DNA from: Candidatus Zixiibacteriota bacterium
GTDB taxonomy: Bacteria; Zixibacteria; MSB-5A5; GN15; PGXB01
NCBI GenBank assembly: GCA_026397495.1
Contig: JAPLUS010000297.1
Location: 1-5,324, forward strand
DNA: 5,324 bases
Direction of reading: 5' to 3'
The position numbers and the translations under genes were made by a program. Every line of letters starts with the position of its first letter. Position 1 is the first letter of the stretch. Shown here piece after piece: positions 1-5,324 of the stretch. The notes under the pieces are model-generated. The model was not told the DNA's origin. It saw nothing but the letters and a program-made list of their open reading frames with translations, and did no database searches.

Positions 1-854
1 TAATGGATGGATTGCCGGTTACAATTAGGACGCTTGACCCGCCCCTGCATGAATTTCTCCCCGATAAGCATATTATAGAGGCGGAAATTGCCGATCTCAA
101 CAAAACCGATGAACATTATGATGAGGTCTTGGCCAAGAAAAGGAAGATGCTTCAGAGAATTAGCGAACTGAAAGAGACTAATCCAATGCTGGGTCATCGC
201 GGGTGCCGACTGGGGATCCTCTTTCCGGAGATTACGGAAATGCAGGTTCGCGCCATAATGGAGGCGGCTTGTGAGGTGACCAGGGCAAAAAAAAGTGTTA
301 TTCCTGAGATTATGATTCCACTGGTCGGTCATATCAATGAATTGAAAAACCAGAAAGAAATCGTGCAGAGGATTGCCGAAGAGACGATCAAGAAATACAA
401 GATCAAGAATCTTGAATATCATATCGGAACTATGATAGAAATACCGCGGGCGGCTCTGACCGCCGATAAGATTGCCGGCGAAGCGGAATTCTTCAGTTTT
501 GGAACCAATGACCTGACCCAGCTGGCAATGGGGTTCTCCCGTGACGATGCCGGTAAATTCCTTCGTTATTACATAGAGAAAGGGATTTTGCCAAAGGACC
601 CTTTTGTCTCGATTGACCAAAACGGGGTTGGCCAGCTGATCGAGATGGGTGTGATAAGAGGCCGTTCTATCAAAGCGGATCTGAAAATAGGTATTTGTGG
701 TGAACATGGTGGTGATCCGGATTCGATTGAATTCTGCAATCGGATTGGCCTTGACTATGTTTCTTGCTCTCCATTTCGGGTACCGATTGCCCGTCTGGCG
801 GCAGCACAAGCAACTATTAAGAAAAAGCAGAAAACCGCTGAACGCGATAAATAG
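1..854 (+). CDS. ppdK: Pyruvate, phosphate dikinase, C-terminal part (5' end outside window)
   Basis: PPDK interconverts pyruvate + ATP + Pi with PEP + AMP + PPi in the cytoplasm. The 283 visible residues are the C-terminal PEP/pyruvate-binding TIM barrel, about the last third of an enzyme of roughly 870-900 residues. In order they show [13 protein letters not shown] (6-18), GHRGCRL (64-70), MIEIPRAAL (144-152), GTNDLTQ (167-173) and GICGEHGG (230-237). E146 and D170 match the Mg2+ ligands E745/D769 of the Clostridium symbiosum enzyme, and C232 matches catalytic C831; the spacings (24 and 62 residues) agree exactly. The ATG at 3 is an internal Met, because the match to the family is already under way there; the reading frame runs in from the left, with bases 1-2 ending a split codon. 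The C-terminus is complete, ending in a Lys-rich tail and TAG. A strong terminator follows, so ppdK is the last gene of its transcript. The N-terminal ATP-grasp and phosphohistidine domains are not visible. Confidence 0.97.
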   Translation, partial: MDGLPVTIRTLDPPLHEFLPDKHIIEAEIADLNKTDEHYDEVLAKKRKMLQRISELKETNPMLGHRGCRLGILFPEITEMQVRAIMEAACEVTRAKKSVIPEIMIPLVGHINELKNQKEIVQRIAEETIKKYKIKNLEYHIGTMIEIPRAALTADKIAGEAEFFSFGTNDLTQLAMGFSRDDAGKFLRYYIEKGILPKDPFVSIDQNGVGQLIEMGVIRGRSIKADLKIGICGEHGGDPDSIEFCNRIGLDYVSCSPFRVPIARLAAAQATIKKKQKTAERDK

Positions 855-868
855 CTTCCTAATGGATG

Positions 869-898
869 AAAAAAGTCCCGCTATGGCGGGACTTTTTT
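869..898 (+). terminator. Rho-independent terminator, bidirectional
   Basis: A perfect 13-bp stem joins AAAAAAGTCCCGC (869-881) to GCGGGACTTTTTT (886-898) through the loop TATG. The G/C core is flanked by A6 on one side and T6 on the other, so it can terminate transcription on either strand. It begins 14 bp after the ppdK stop and insulates ppdK from the lipoprotein cluster. Confidence 0.95.
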
Positions 899-1139
899 AT
901 TTATATCACCCGACCAAAAAATTTTTACCGAGGATATGGTAATAATTGAATCTGTATTCCCTTAAAAAACTCTCAAATATTCCATTTATTGCCAACAGGT
1001 TAAATAGAAACCGATAAGAGTAAGAGCACTCCACATCAAAGTGGGCGCAGGGCTCGCCATCGGCGGCGCTTCAGTTTTCTTTGGACGAAAAGCTCCCTAT
1101 GGCCGTCTAAAGAATAGAAAAGGGCATGAAAAAATCGGG
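899..1139. other. Intergenic region with GC-rich island
   Basis: I find no supportable gene here. The left part (899-1020) is AT-rich with no clear signal. From about 1027 to 1075 the composition shifts abruptly to GC-rich, then an 11-bp inverted repeat follows (1077-1114), before AT-rich sequence and the promoter of the next gene. Short frames are open on both strands, up to about 56 codons, but none has a start codon with a ribosome-binding site. A dispersed non-coding repeat, an eroded gene fragment or a small structured RNA are all possible. Confidence 0.5.
1077..1114. repeat. Inverted repeat, 11-bp stem
   Basis: TTCTTTGGACG (1077-1087) pairs with CGTCTAAAGAA (1104-1114) across a 16-nt loop; ten pairs are Watson-Crick and one is G-T. 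No T-tract follows on either strand, so it does not look like an intrinsic terminator. It sits directly beside the GC-rich island and may belong to the same element. Confidence 0.55.
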
Positions 1140-1168
1140 TTGATATTTTATGGACTTTTCTTTATACT
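1140..1168 (+). promoter_or_regulatory. Sigma-70 type promoter for lipoprotein gene A
   Basis: The -35 box TTGATA (1140-1145) and -10 box TATACT (1163-1168) each match the consensus at 5 of 6 positions and are separated by exactly 17 bp. Transcription should begin near 1174-1176, leaving a leader of about 40 nt before the ATG at 1214. It lies after the ppdK terminator, so it probably drives gene A and the B genes as one unit. Confidence 0.75.
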
Positions 1169-1200
1169 ATTATGTTAAGGGTTGGAAACATAAATTTTGT

Positions 1201-1206
1201 AGGAGA
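1201..1206 (+). promoter_or_regulatory. Ribosome-binding site of gene A (decides the start)
   Basis: AGGAGA lies 7 nt before the ATG at 1214. The alternative in-frame ATG at 1172 has no Shine-Dalgarno sequence, overlaps the expected transcription start and would put 14 residues in front of the signal peptide. This supports 1214 as the true start. Confidence 0.85.
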
Positions 1207-1213
1207 TATAAGA

Positions 1214-1678
1214 ATGGCAAAGCTTTATTTAATTATTTTCGTCGCCATCATTTTGGTGGCGAGTTGCGCTAAGGATATTTTTGTAGAACCACCTGCGGTA
1301 ACCTTAAGAGGACTTTATCAGGGGCGGTATATGTATCATCAAGGTACTGTGAAAGAGAAATATGAAAAAATTTCCTGCAAATTTACTGATCAGATTATTA
1401 GATGTTCGGTATGGGTAGGTTTCTCCGAGCCAAAGGAATTTGAGACGAAGGATTTTCAGGGCAATTATAAGTTGGAAAATAAAGTTATATTAACTAATCT
1501 TACGTATATGAATCTAGCAGGAAATACTAGCCTTATGGAGTCGACGAGCTTACCACAATCCAATGATACGCTGCGCCTTCTAAAAGACAATGAAGAAGAT
1601 TCAATATTTTTAACCAATATTACTCGTGTCGGAGAGGACAACATAATCAAGGAATTAAGACTGCATAAAATTGAGTAA
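1214..1678 (+). CDS. Small predicted lipoprotein, family unknown (gene A)
   Basis: A 154-residue exported protein. It opens MAKLYLIIFVAIILVASC, a short hydrophobic signal peptide with lipobox VASC, so Cys18 should be lipidated after signal peptidase II cleavage. Position +2 is Ala, not Asp; under the E. coli Lol rule this favours the outer membrane. The mature part has no further membrane segment. It contains GLYQGRY (33-39), a Cys pair (C55, C64) and LKDNEEDSI (123-131), then an acidic/polar C-terminus ending LRLHKIE. The first and last of these motifs recur in order in the B1 and B2 proteins as GTYxGTY and LIDNxGDSL, so A is probably a distant paralog. Alternating polar and hydrophobic stretches suggest a beta-rich fold (inference). 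The start at 1214 was chosen from the RBS, promoter position and signal peptide. I do not recognise the family and propose no function. Confidence 0.85.
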   Translation: MAKLYLIIFVAIILVASCAKDIFVEPPAVTLRGLYQGRYMYHQGTVKEKYEKISCKFTDQIIRCSVWVGFSEPKEFETKDFQGNYKLENKVILTNLTYMNLAGNTSLMESTSLPQSNDTLRLLKDNEEDSIFLTNITRVGEDNIIKELRLHKIE

Positions 1679-2292
1679 TGAATTTTCTATGGTTGCTCTT
1701 GGTCAATCAAGGGTGATTCTTTCGGGAGAGGATTTTGTATGTGCCAACATAAAATCGCGATAATTATCGGCATTCTATCAGTCATATTTATTGTGGGGAT
1801 AATCGCCTGTAACAGGGATAGCGTTTCACCTTTGGAATTTAGCCTCGGTACCTATTATGGAACATATAAGATTATTCAGAATTATAACTTGTCTCCTAAC
1901 CAGCAGACGGTTCTAATTGATACCATGAGGTTTATATTCAGAGCTGGAAATGTTTTTCAAGTGGATGATCTGGATGATCTTCCAATAGATGACTCTTGTA
2001 CGTCTTTGGGTACCTTTCTATATAAACCAGATTCACTTAAGATCATAATCACTGAGGATAATCTTTTCGAAAAAGTGTGCAATCTAGCCCCTGGGGGTGA
2101 TTATAAGCTTATCGATAATAAGGGTGATAGTCTGATATATGGCGCCTTGAGTGAGGATAGGACTGTCTATCAGCGAATAGCGCTGCAAGGCCGGTGAGTT
2201 TTTTCTTTTTCGAAGTTCCTTGATTTTCACTATTAGCATCTATTTCGATAATAGAAAGGGGACAGCAAGAGTCACGAAACGGCAGCCATAAG
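1627..2292 (+). repeat. Tandem duplication, unit 1 (A tail + gene B1 + downstream flank)
   Basis: This segment holds the last ~16 codons of gene A, a 60-bp spacer, gene B1 and about 95 bp after it. It recurs immediately downstream. From the A tail to the B start codon the offset is a constant 672 bp with no indels. The downstream flank beginning GTTTTTTCTTTTTC also matches, ending around GCAGCCATAAGT. Boundaries are good to about 5-10 bp. Confidence 0.88.
1739..2197 (+). CDS. Small predicted lipoprotein, family unknown (gene B1)
   Basis: A 152-residue exported protein with a basic start (MCQHK), a hydrophobic run and lipobox IIAC, so Cys24 is the likely lipidated residue. Asn at +2 is compatible with outer-membrane sorting. 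The mature part has GTYYGTY (37-43), QQTVLIDTM (55-63), PDSLKIIITE (97-106), Cys87 and Cys114 (a possible disulfide), and LIDNKGDSLIYGAL (124-137), ending RIALQGR. A purine-rich RBS (GGGAGAGG, 1724-1731) precedes the ATG by 7 nt. The gene starts 60 bp after gene A and has no strong promoter of its own, so the two are probably cotranscribed. B2 is its close paralog: the first 25 residues are identical and the C-termini nearly so, while residues about 64-112 differ strongly. Alternating beta-type sequence is inferred. Function unknown. Confidence 0.87.
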   Translation: MCQHKIAIIIGILSVIFIVGIIACNRDSVSPLEFSLGTYYGTYKIIQNYNLSPNQQTVLIDTMRFIFRAGNVFQVDDLDDLPIDDSCTSLGTFLYKPDSLKIIITEDNLFEKVCNLAPGGDYKLIDNKGDSLIYGALSEDRTVYQRIALQGR

Positions 2293-2293
2293 T

Positions 2294-2350
2294 GATGTTG
2301 TCGGAGGGGAACAAGTGATCAAGGAATGGAGGCTACTTAAAATTGAGTAA
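2294..2350 (+). pseudogene. Relic of a second gene A (C-terminal codons only)
   Basis: Read in frame, this stretch ends VIKEWRLLKIE and then TAA. The intact gene A ends IIKELRLHKIE and TAA. The DNA aligns without gaps for 48 bp before the stop, and the sequence after both stops is nearly identical. There is no start codon, RBS or signal peptide; upstream, the sequence instead matches the flank downstream of B2. It is therefore a leftover from the tandem duplication, not a working gene. Most changes from the intact copy alter the amino acid, as expected for an unconstrained remnant. Confidence 0.8.
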
Positions 2351-2985
2351 TGAATTTTCTATGGTTGCTCTTGGTCAATCAAGGGTGATTCTTTTGGGAG
2401 AGGATTTTGTATGTGCCAACATAAAATCGCGATAATTATCGGCATTCTATCAGTCATATTTATTGTGGGGATAATTGCCTGTAACAAGGATAGCGTTTCA
2501 CCTCCTTTGCAGCTTGGACTCGGCACCTATAATGGAACATATAAGGTTATTCAGGATTATGACTCGCCTCCTAACCAGCAGACGGTTCTAATTGATACAA
2601 TGAAATTTGTCTTTGGGCCGGGAAATGGCTTTAGGTCGGATACTATTCCAGAGCCAGGTCATACATATGACTTTTGTCCATGTTCGGGTATATTTTTGAA
2701 GATATCCGATTCGCTTAAGATTACAATTACCGAAACCAATCCTTATGTAAAGATATGCAATCCTGATCTGACCCCTGGGGGTGATTATAAGCTTATCGAT
2801 AATCAGGGTGATAGTCTGATATATGGCGCCTTGAGTGGGAGCGGCACCATTTATCAGCGGATAGCGCTGCAAGGCCGGTAAGTTTTTTCTTTTTCAAGGT
2901 TTCTTGATTTTCCCTGTCAGCATCTGTCACCAGCTGTTCCGATAATAGAAATGGGACGCGAGAGCCACGGAACGGTAGCCGTAAC
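2299..2985 (+). repeat. Tandem duplication, unit 2 (A relic + gene B2 + downstream flank)
   Basis: The second copy of the unit at 1627-2292. It is longer because of a net 12-bp insertion in the coding region (4 residues) and about 9 bp in the downstream flank. The leader and signal-peptide stretch (153 bp from 2351) differs from copy 1 at only three positions. A 66-bp stretch near the 3' end of the coding region differs at one. The middle of the gene is highly diverged. Homology ends around GTAGCCGTAACT, about 30 bp before the comM start. Confidence 0.88.
2411..2881 (+). CDS. Small predicted lipoprotein, family unknown (gene B2, paralog of B1)
   Basis: A 156-residue exported protein with the same signal peptide and lipobox as B1 (IIAC, Cys24, Asn at +2). 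It shows GTYNGTY (38-44), QQTVLIDTM (56-64), SDSLKITITE (99-108), LIDNQGDSLIYGAL (128-141) and the same C-terminus RIALQGR. B1 has a Cys at 87 where B2 has a CPC triplet (C89, C91); B1's second Cys114 is kept as C116. The central region, about residues 65-115, differs from B1 in sequence and length. The purine-rich RBS and 60-bp leader copy those of B1 with one base changed. The 213 bp separating it from B1 hold the repeated flank, the gene A relic and the leader. A weak promoter candidate (TTTTCA 2224-2229, 17 bp, GATAAT 2247-2252) could serve it; otherwise it would depend on read-through. Function unknown. Confidence 0.87.
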   Translation: MCQHKIAIIIGILSVIFIVGIIACNKDSVSPPLQLGLGTYNGTYKVIQDYDSPPNQQTVLIDTMKFVFGPGNGFRSDTIPEPGHTYDFCPCSGIFLKISDSLKITITETNPYVKICNPDLTPGGDYKLIDNQGDSLIYGALSGSGTIYQRIALQGR

Positions 2986-3007
2986 TGCCTTTTATCTGGC
3001 CTTATGA

Positions 3008-3013
3008 AAGGAG
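3008..3013 (+). promoter_or_regulatory. Ribosome-binding site of comM
   Basis: AAGGAG lies only 3 nt before the ATG at 3017, closer than the usual 5-9 nt. The start is nevertheless secure because MLAKVYS is the typical ComM/YifB N-terminus. Confidence 0.7.
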
Positions 3014-3016
3014 ACC

Positions 3017-4555
3017 ATGCTGGCAAAAGTCTATTCATCAGCGACTTTGGGGGTTAATGCTTATACGGTGGAAGTGGAAGCAGATATACAACAACAGCTT
3101 CCACTCTTTGTAACGGTCGGTTTGCCTGATGGAGCGGTCAAGGAATCAAAAGAACGTGTTACGGCCGCCATTAAAAATTCTGACTTTATCTTTCCGGCTA
3201 AAAAGATAACTATTAATCTCGCGCCGGCGGATATCCGTAAAGAGGGATCCGCTTTTGATCTGCCGATTGCGGTAGGGATTCTGGCCGCTACCGGGCAAAT
3301 ATTGACCGACAACTTCGACAATTTTGTTATAATGGGAGAGCTTTCCTTGGACGGCGCTATTCGACCGATCCCAGGGGTCCTGCCGATGGCGATGCAGATT
3401 CAAAAGAATAATGGCATTAAGGGGATTATTGTTCCACGGGAAAATGCCGCCGAGGCGGCTATGGCGGAGGGTCTGCAAGTATATCCGGTAACAAATCTTC
3501 GGGAAGCCGTCCATTTTCTTGAGGATAACAGCGCCATTAAGCCGTTTAAGCTCGATATTGATTCGGTCTTTTCTTCGGCACGCAAATATGATGTTGATTT
3601 CAGCGATGTTAAAGGGCAGGAATCAGCCAAACGGGCGCTGGAAATAGCTGCCGCCGGCGGGCATAATATCATTATGATTGGGCCGCCCGGTTCCGGTAAA
3701 ACAATGTTGGCCAGACGGCTTCCCACTATTTTACCAGATATAACTATGGCGGAAGCTCTGGAGACAACCAAAATCCATTCGGTCGCCGGGCTTCTTCCCA
3801 GCAATACCGCTCTTATTGCCATACGACCATTTCGTTCTCCTCACCATACTGTCTCCGACGCCGGTCTTATAGGCGGAGGGCGAATTCCCAGACCGGGGGA
3901 GGTTTCGCTGGCGCATCATGGCGTTCTCTTTTTGGATGAGATGGCGGAGTTTCATAAGGATGTTTTGGAAGTTTTGCGTCAACCGATGGAGGATGGTCAG
4001 GTCACTCTTTCGCGCGCGGCGACCTCTCTAACTTATCCGGCCGCCTTTATGCTGGCCGCGGCAATGAATCCCTGTCCCTGCGGATATTTCGGCGATGGCA
4101 ACCATGAGTGCAACTGCAGTACCGCCTCCATTCAGCGGTATATGTCCCGTATATCAGGGCCGCTTCTTGATCGGATTGATATTCATATAACCGTTCCCTC
4201 GGTCAAATTCAAAGAGCTGTCATCAGAATCCTGTGGCGAAAAGTCGGAAATCATTCGCACCCGCGTCAATGCCGCCCGTATTCGTCAACAAGAGAGATTT
4301 AAAAACGAAAAAAAGATATTCTGTAATGCCCATATGCAGTCAAAGGATATTAGAAATTACTGCAATATTGATGAGAAATCCAAATCCCTTCTTAATCTGG
4401 CTATCAGCAAGCAGGGGTTATCCGCCCGGGCCTATGATCGGATTTTGAAAGTGGCGCGGACTATAGCCGATTTGGAAAAAATAGCGGATATTGAACCGCC
4501 CCATATAGCCGAAGCAATCCATTACCGGACTCTCGATCGCAATCTTTGGCTGTAG
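3017..4555 (+). CDS. comM: ComM/YifB-family Mg-chelatase-like AAA+ ATPase
   Basis: A 512-residue cytoplasmic ATPase, full length for a family of about 500-515. ComM forms hexamers that drive branch migration of D-loops, promoting integration of incoming single-stranded DNA during natural transformation (shown in Vibrio cholerae). Homologs are also common in bacteria not known to be competent. The N-terminal ChlI-type domain (about 1-175, S5/Lon-protease-like fold) begins [16 protein letters not shown]. The AAA+ domain (about 190-395) has Walker A GPPGSGKT (222-229), Walker B VLFLDE (303-308), the family's Cys cluster CPCG...CNC (C353, C355, C365, C367) and SGPLLDRID (380-388). The C-terminal Mg_chelatase_C domain (about 410-505) has [20 protein letters not shown]. 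No residue looks missing. It follows the lipoprotein duplication by 135 bp with no convincing promoter in between. It converges with the next gene, the two stops being 15 bp apart. Confidence 0.97.
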   Translation: MLAKVYSSATLGVNAYTVEVEADIQQQLPLFVTVGLPDGAVKESKERVTAAIKNSDFIFPAKKITINLAPADIRKEGSAFDLPIAVGILAATGQILTDNFDNFVIMGELSLDGAIRPIPGVLPMAMQIQKNNGIKGIIVPRENAAEAAMAEGLQVYPVTNLREAVHFLEDNSAIKPFKLDIDSVFSSARKYDVDFSDVKGQESAKRALEIAAAGGHNIIMIGPPGSGKTMLARRLPTILPDITMAEALETTKIHSVAGLLPSNTALIAIRPFRSPHHTVSDAGLIGGGRIPRPGEVSLAHHGVLFLDEMAEFHKDVLEVLRQPMEDGQVTLSRAATSLTYPAAFMLAAAMNPCPCGYFGDGNHECNCSTASIQRYMSRISGPLLDRIDIHITVPSVKFKELSSESCGEKSEIIRTRVNAARIRQQERFKNEKKIFCNAHMQSKDIRNYCNIDEKSKSLLNLAISKQGLSARAYDRILKVARTIADLEKIADIEPPHIAEAIHYRTLDRNLWL

Positions 4556-4575
4556 AGGGGAATTGGGCCCCTATA
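4553..4575. terminator. Weak hairpin at the convergent gene ends
   Basis: AGGGG (4556-4560) pairs with CCCCT (4568-4572) across a 7-nt loop. The outer TA/TA (4553-4554 with 4574-4575) could add two pairs after a mismatch. It spans both stop codons. No T-tract follows on either strand, so it may be only a weak or partial terminator for comM and the opposing gene. Confidence 0.35.
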
Positions 4576-5218
4576 AACTGAACCCAAGGCCAAGTCTAAC
4601 ATTGTAACTATTATAGATACCGCTGTGATTTCTACTTCGCAAAAACAAGGTATGAATATTACCCGATAGGCGGAGACATATGTTTCGAGCAACAACAAAA
4701 TCATTTCCTATTCCTGTAAAGGAGCCGAATCGGTGATGAAGCGTTCCCAAATCCCGATCATCCCAATTTCCAGAGAGTTCGTAATATCCCAATCCGATCA
4801 GAAGATGAGGTATGGCCGGCAAAGAACCCGATAAACGCAATTCCAAACCGGGGCAAATATAGACAAAGCCCTTTTTTATCGGCTTATCTTCAAATGATAT
4901 GGCATAGTAAGGATCACTCCATTCAGGATAGTCTTTGCCGCATATAAGACCTATTCCAATAGAGGGAGTTATATTATATATATAAGTCAAAGAATATGAT
5001 AGATCCGGTAAAATATCCGCATTGCCTTTGACCGCTTTGGCCAACCCAAAATCAGTCCGAATAGTATGCTTTTTCAGATAGGGGTTGAAATTGACAGGGT
5101 CATTTTGCTCATTTTGAGCATAGCCGATTGAAAAAGCCATGAAGAGAAGAATGACGGTCGATTTTGTTATCAATATTTGATTCAATTTCAGATTCCTTTT
5201 TAATAAGAGATGTCTCAT
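4571..5218 (-). CDS. Probable small outer-membrane beta-barrel protein, uncharacterised
   Basis: A 215-residue protein with a Sec signal peptide: a basic N-region, hydrophobic STVILLFMAFSIGYA and likely cleavage after Ala34 (GYA|QNE). The mature part, about 181 residues, is rich in short alternating stretches ending in Gly or aromatics, such as YSLTYIYNI, IGIGLICG, LLIGLGYYELSG and LRLSGNIHTLFLR. It closes with YNVRLGLGFSL, resembling a terminal beta-strand. Size and pattern suit an 8-stranded OmpA/opacity-type barrel; this is inferred from pattern, not a recognised family. Three Cys (93, 122, 181) are unusual for an OMP. The ATG at 5218 has no Shine-Dalgarno. A TTG at codon 12 (5185) has AAGGAA 7 nt ahead and would give the more usual signal peptide MNQILITKSTVILL, so the true start may be 5185. 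The gene is transcribed towards comM. Confidence 0.75.
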   Translation of the reverse strand: MRHLLLKRNLKLNQILITKSTVILLFMAFSIGYAQNEQNDPVNFNPYLKKHTIRTDFGLAKAVKGNADILPDLSYSLTYIYNITPSIGIGLICGKDYPEWSDPYYAISFEDKPIKKGFVYICPGLELRLSGSLPAIPHLLIGLGYYELSGNWDDRDLGTLHHRFGSFTGIGNDFVVARNICLRLSGNIHTLFLRSRNHSGIYNSYNVRLGLGFSL

Positions 5219-5324
5219 ATAATATGGACGCTGGAGGAAGCATATTATTAAATTATATATAGTTACAGAACTTGACTTTTACTTTGATAATCTTAACTTT
5301 GTGGCTGCAAGGGTATTTTGAATG
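5219..5324. other. AT-rich edge region with possible divergent promoters
   Basis: No complete gene is present. On the minus strand TATAAT (bases 5252-5257) could be a -10 box for the beta-barrel gene, but no good -35 box sits 17 bp upstream. On the plus strand a Bacteroidota-like promoter (5271-5301) is followed by AAGGG (5309-5313) and an ATG at 5322-5324, 8 nt further on. A rightward gene may therefore start at the window edge, but only its first codon would be visible. Confidence 0.35.
5271..5301 (+). promoter_or_regulatory. Candidate Bacteroidota-type promoter
   Basis: TAACTTTG (5294-5301) matches the Bacteroidota -7 element TAnnTTTG at all fixed positions. CTTG (5271-5274) matches the -33 TTTG element at three of four, and the 19-bp spacer lies in the reported range. 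It points rightward, towards the ATG at 5322. One match in AT-rich DNA can arise by chance. Confidence 0.35.

Noticed and set aside
697..942. 81-codon plus-strand ORF overlapping the ppdK end
   Set aside because: It overlaps conserved ppdK coding sequence in another frame, runs through the terminator hairpin, and has no RBS or recognisable protein.
903..1071. Minus-strand open frame of about 56 codons across the intergenic region
   Set aside because: It has no ATG and only a GTG without an RBS. Its predicted peptide comes largely from AT-rich DNA and looks like chance.
1020..1120. tRNA or riboswitch in the GC-rich island
   Set aside because: No cloverleaf, anticodon arm or known aptamer core could be drawn; only a single short stem is evident.
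1465..1650. 61-codon antisense ORF in gene A
   Set aside because: It is a shadow of gene A, which has a promoter, RBS and lipobox on the other strand.
2904..2946. Promoter for comM using TTGATT and GATAAT
   Set aside because: The boxes are 31 bp apart, far beyond the usual 16-18 bp, and nothing suitable lies 17 bp before GATAAT.
2588..3038. Two antisense ORFs over gene B2 and the comM start
   Set aside because: They lie opposite B2 and comM, have no RBS, and are not matched in the B1 copy as a conserved protein.
3061..3982. Four antisense ORFs inside comM, the longest 140 codons
   Set aside because: comM is unmistakable on the plus strand with all its motifs; these are reverse-frame shadows.
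4233..4448. 71-codon plus-strand ORF in another frame of comM
   Set aside because: It lies wholly inside the conserved C-terminal region of comM and has no signal of its own.
4522..4704. 60-codon minus-strand ORF overlapping the end of the beta-barrel gene and of comM
   Set aside because: It is out of frame with the better-supported signal-peptide protein and overlaps conserved comM codons.

Overview
The window looks like a chromosomal piece of a Gram-negative bacterium. Four of its genes encode exported or envelope proteins: three with lipoboxes and one with a Sec signal peptide and a beta-barrel-like sequence. One promoter is a clear sigma-70 type (TTGATA, 17 bp, TATACT). A second candidate near the right edge fits the Bacteroidota pattern (TTG, about 19 bp, TAnnTTTG). 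That, with the mixture of gene types, makes an FCB-superphylum origin possible, but the sequence shown cannot fix the taxon. No phage, transposase, CRISPR, tRNA or rRNA is visible.

Layout, left to right. (1) The 3' third of a pyruvate phosphate dikinase gene (1-854, +), followed by a perfect 13-bp bidirectional terminator hairpin (869-898). (2) A 315-bp intergenic region (899-1213) holding a GC-rich island, an 11-bp inverted repeat with no assigned role, and the sigma-70 promoter. (3) A cluster of small lipoproteins: gene A (1214-1678), gene B1 (1739-2197), a relic of a second gene A (2294-2350), and gene B2 (2411-2881). The A-tail plus B segment is tandemly duplicated with a period of 672 bp. 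(4) A full-length comM/yifB AAA+ ATPase gene (3017-4555, +). (5) A convergent gene for a probable small outer-membrane beta-barrel protein (4571-5218, -). (6) A 106-bp right edge with weak divergent promoter signals; its last three bases are an ATG that could open another gene.

The housekeeping genes (ppdK, comM) are ordinary: PPDK is in central carbon metabolism, and ComM is a branch-migration helicase for recombination of incoming DNA. The unusual part is the lipoprotein cluster. B1 and B2 share a nearly identical leader, signal peptide and C-terminus, but their middles have diverged strongly. Gene A carries the same short motifs in the same order, so A and B are probably old paralogs and B1/B2 recent ones. 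I do not recognise the family and assign it no function.
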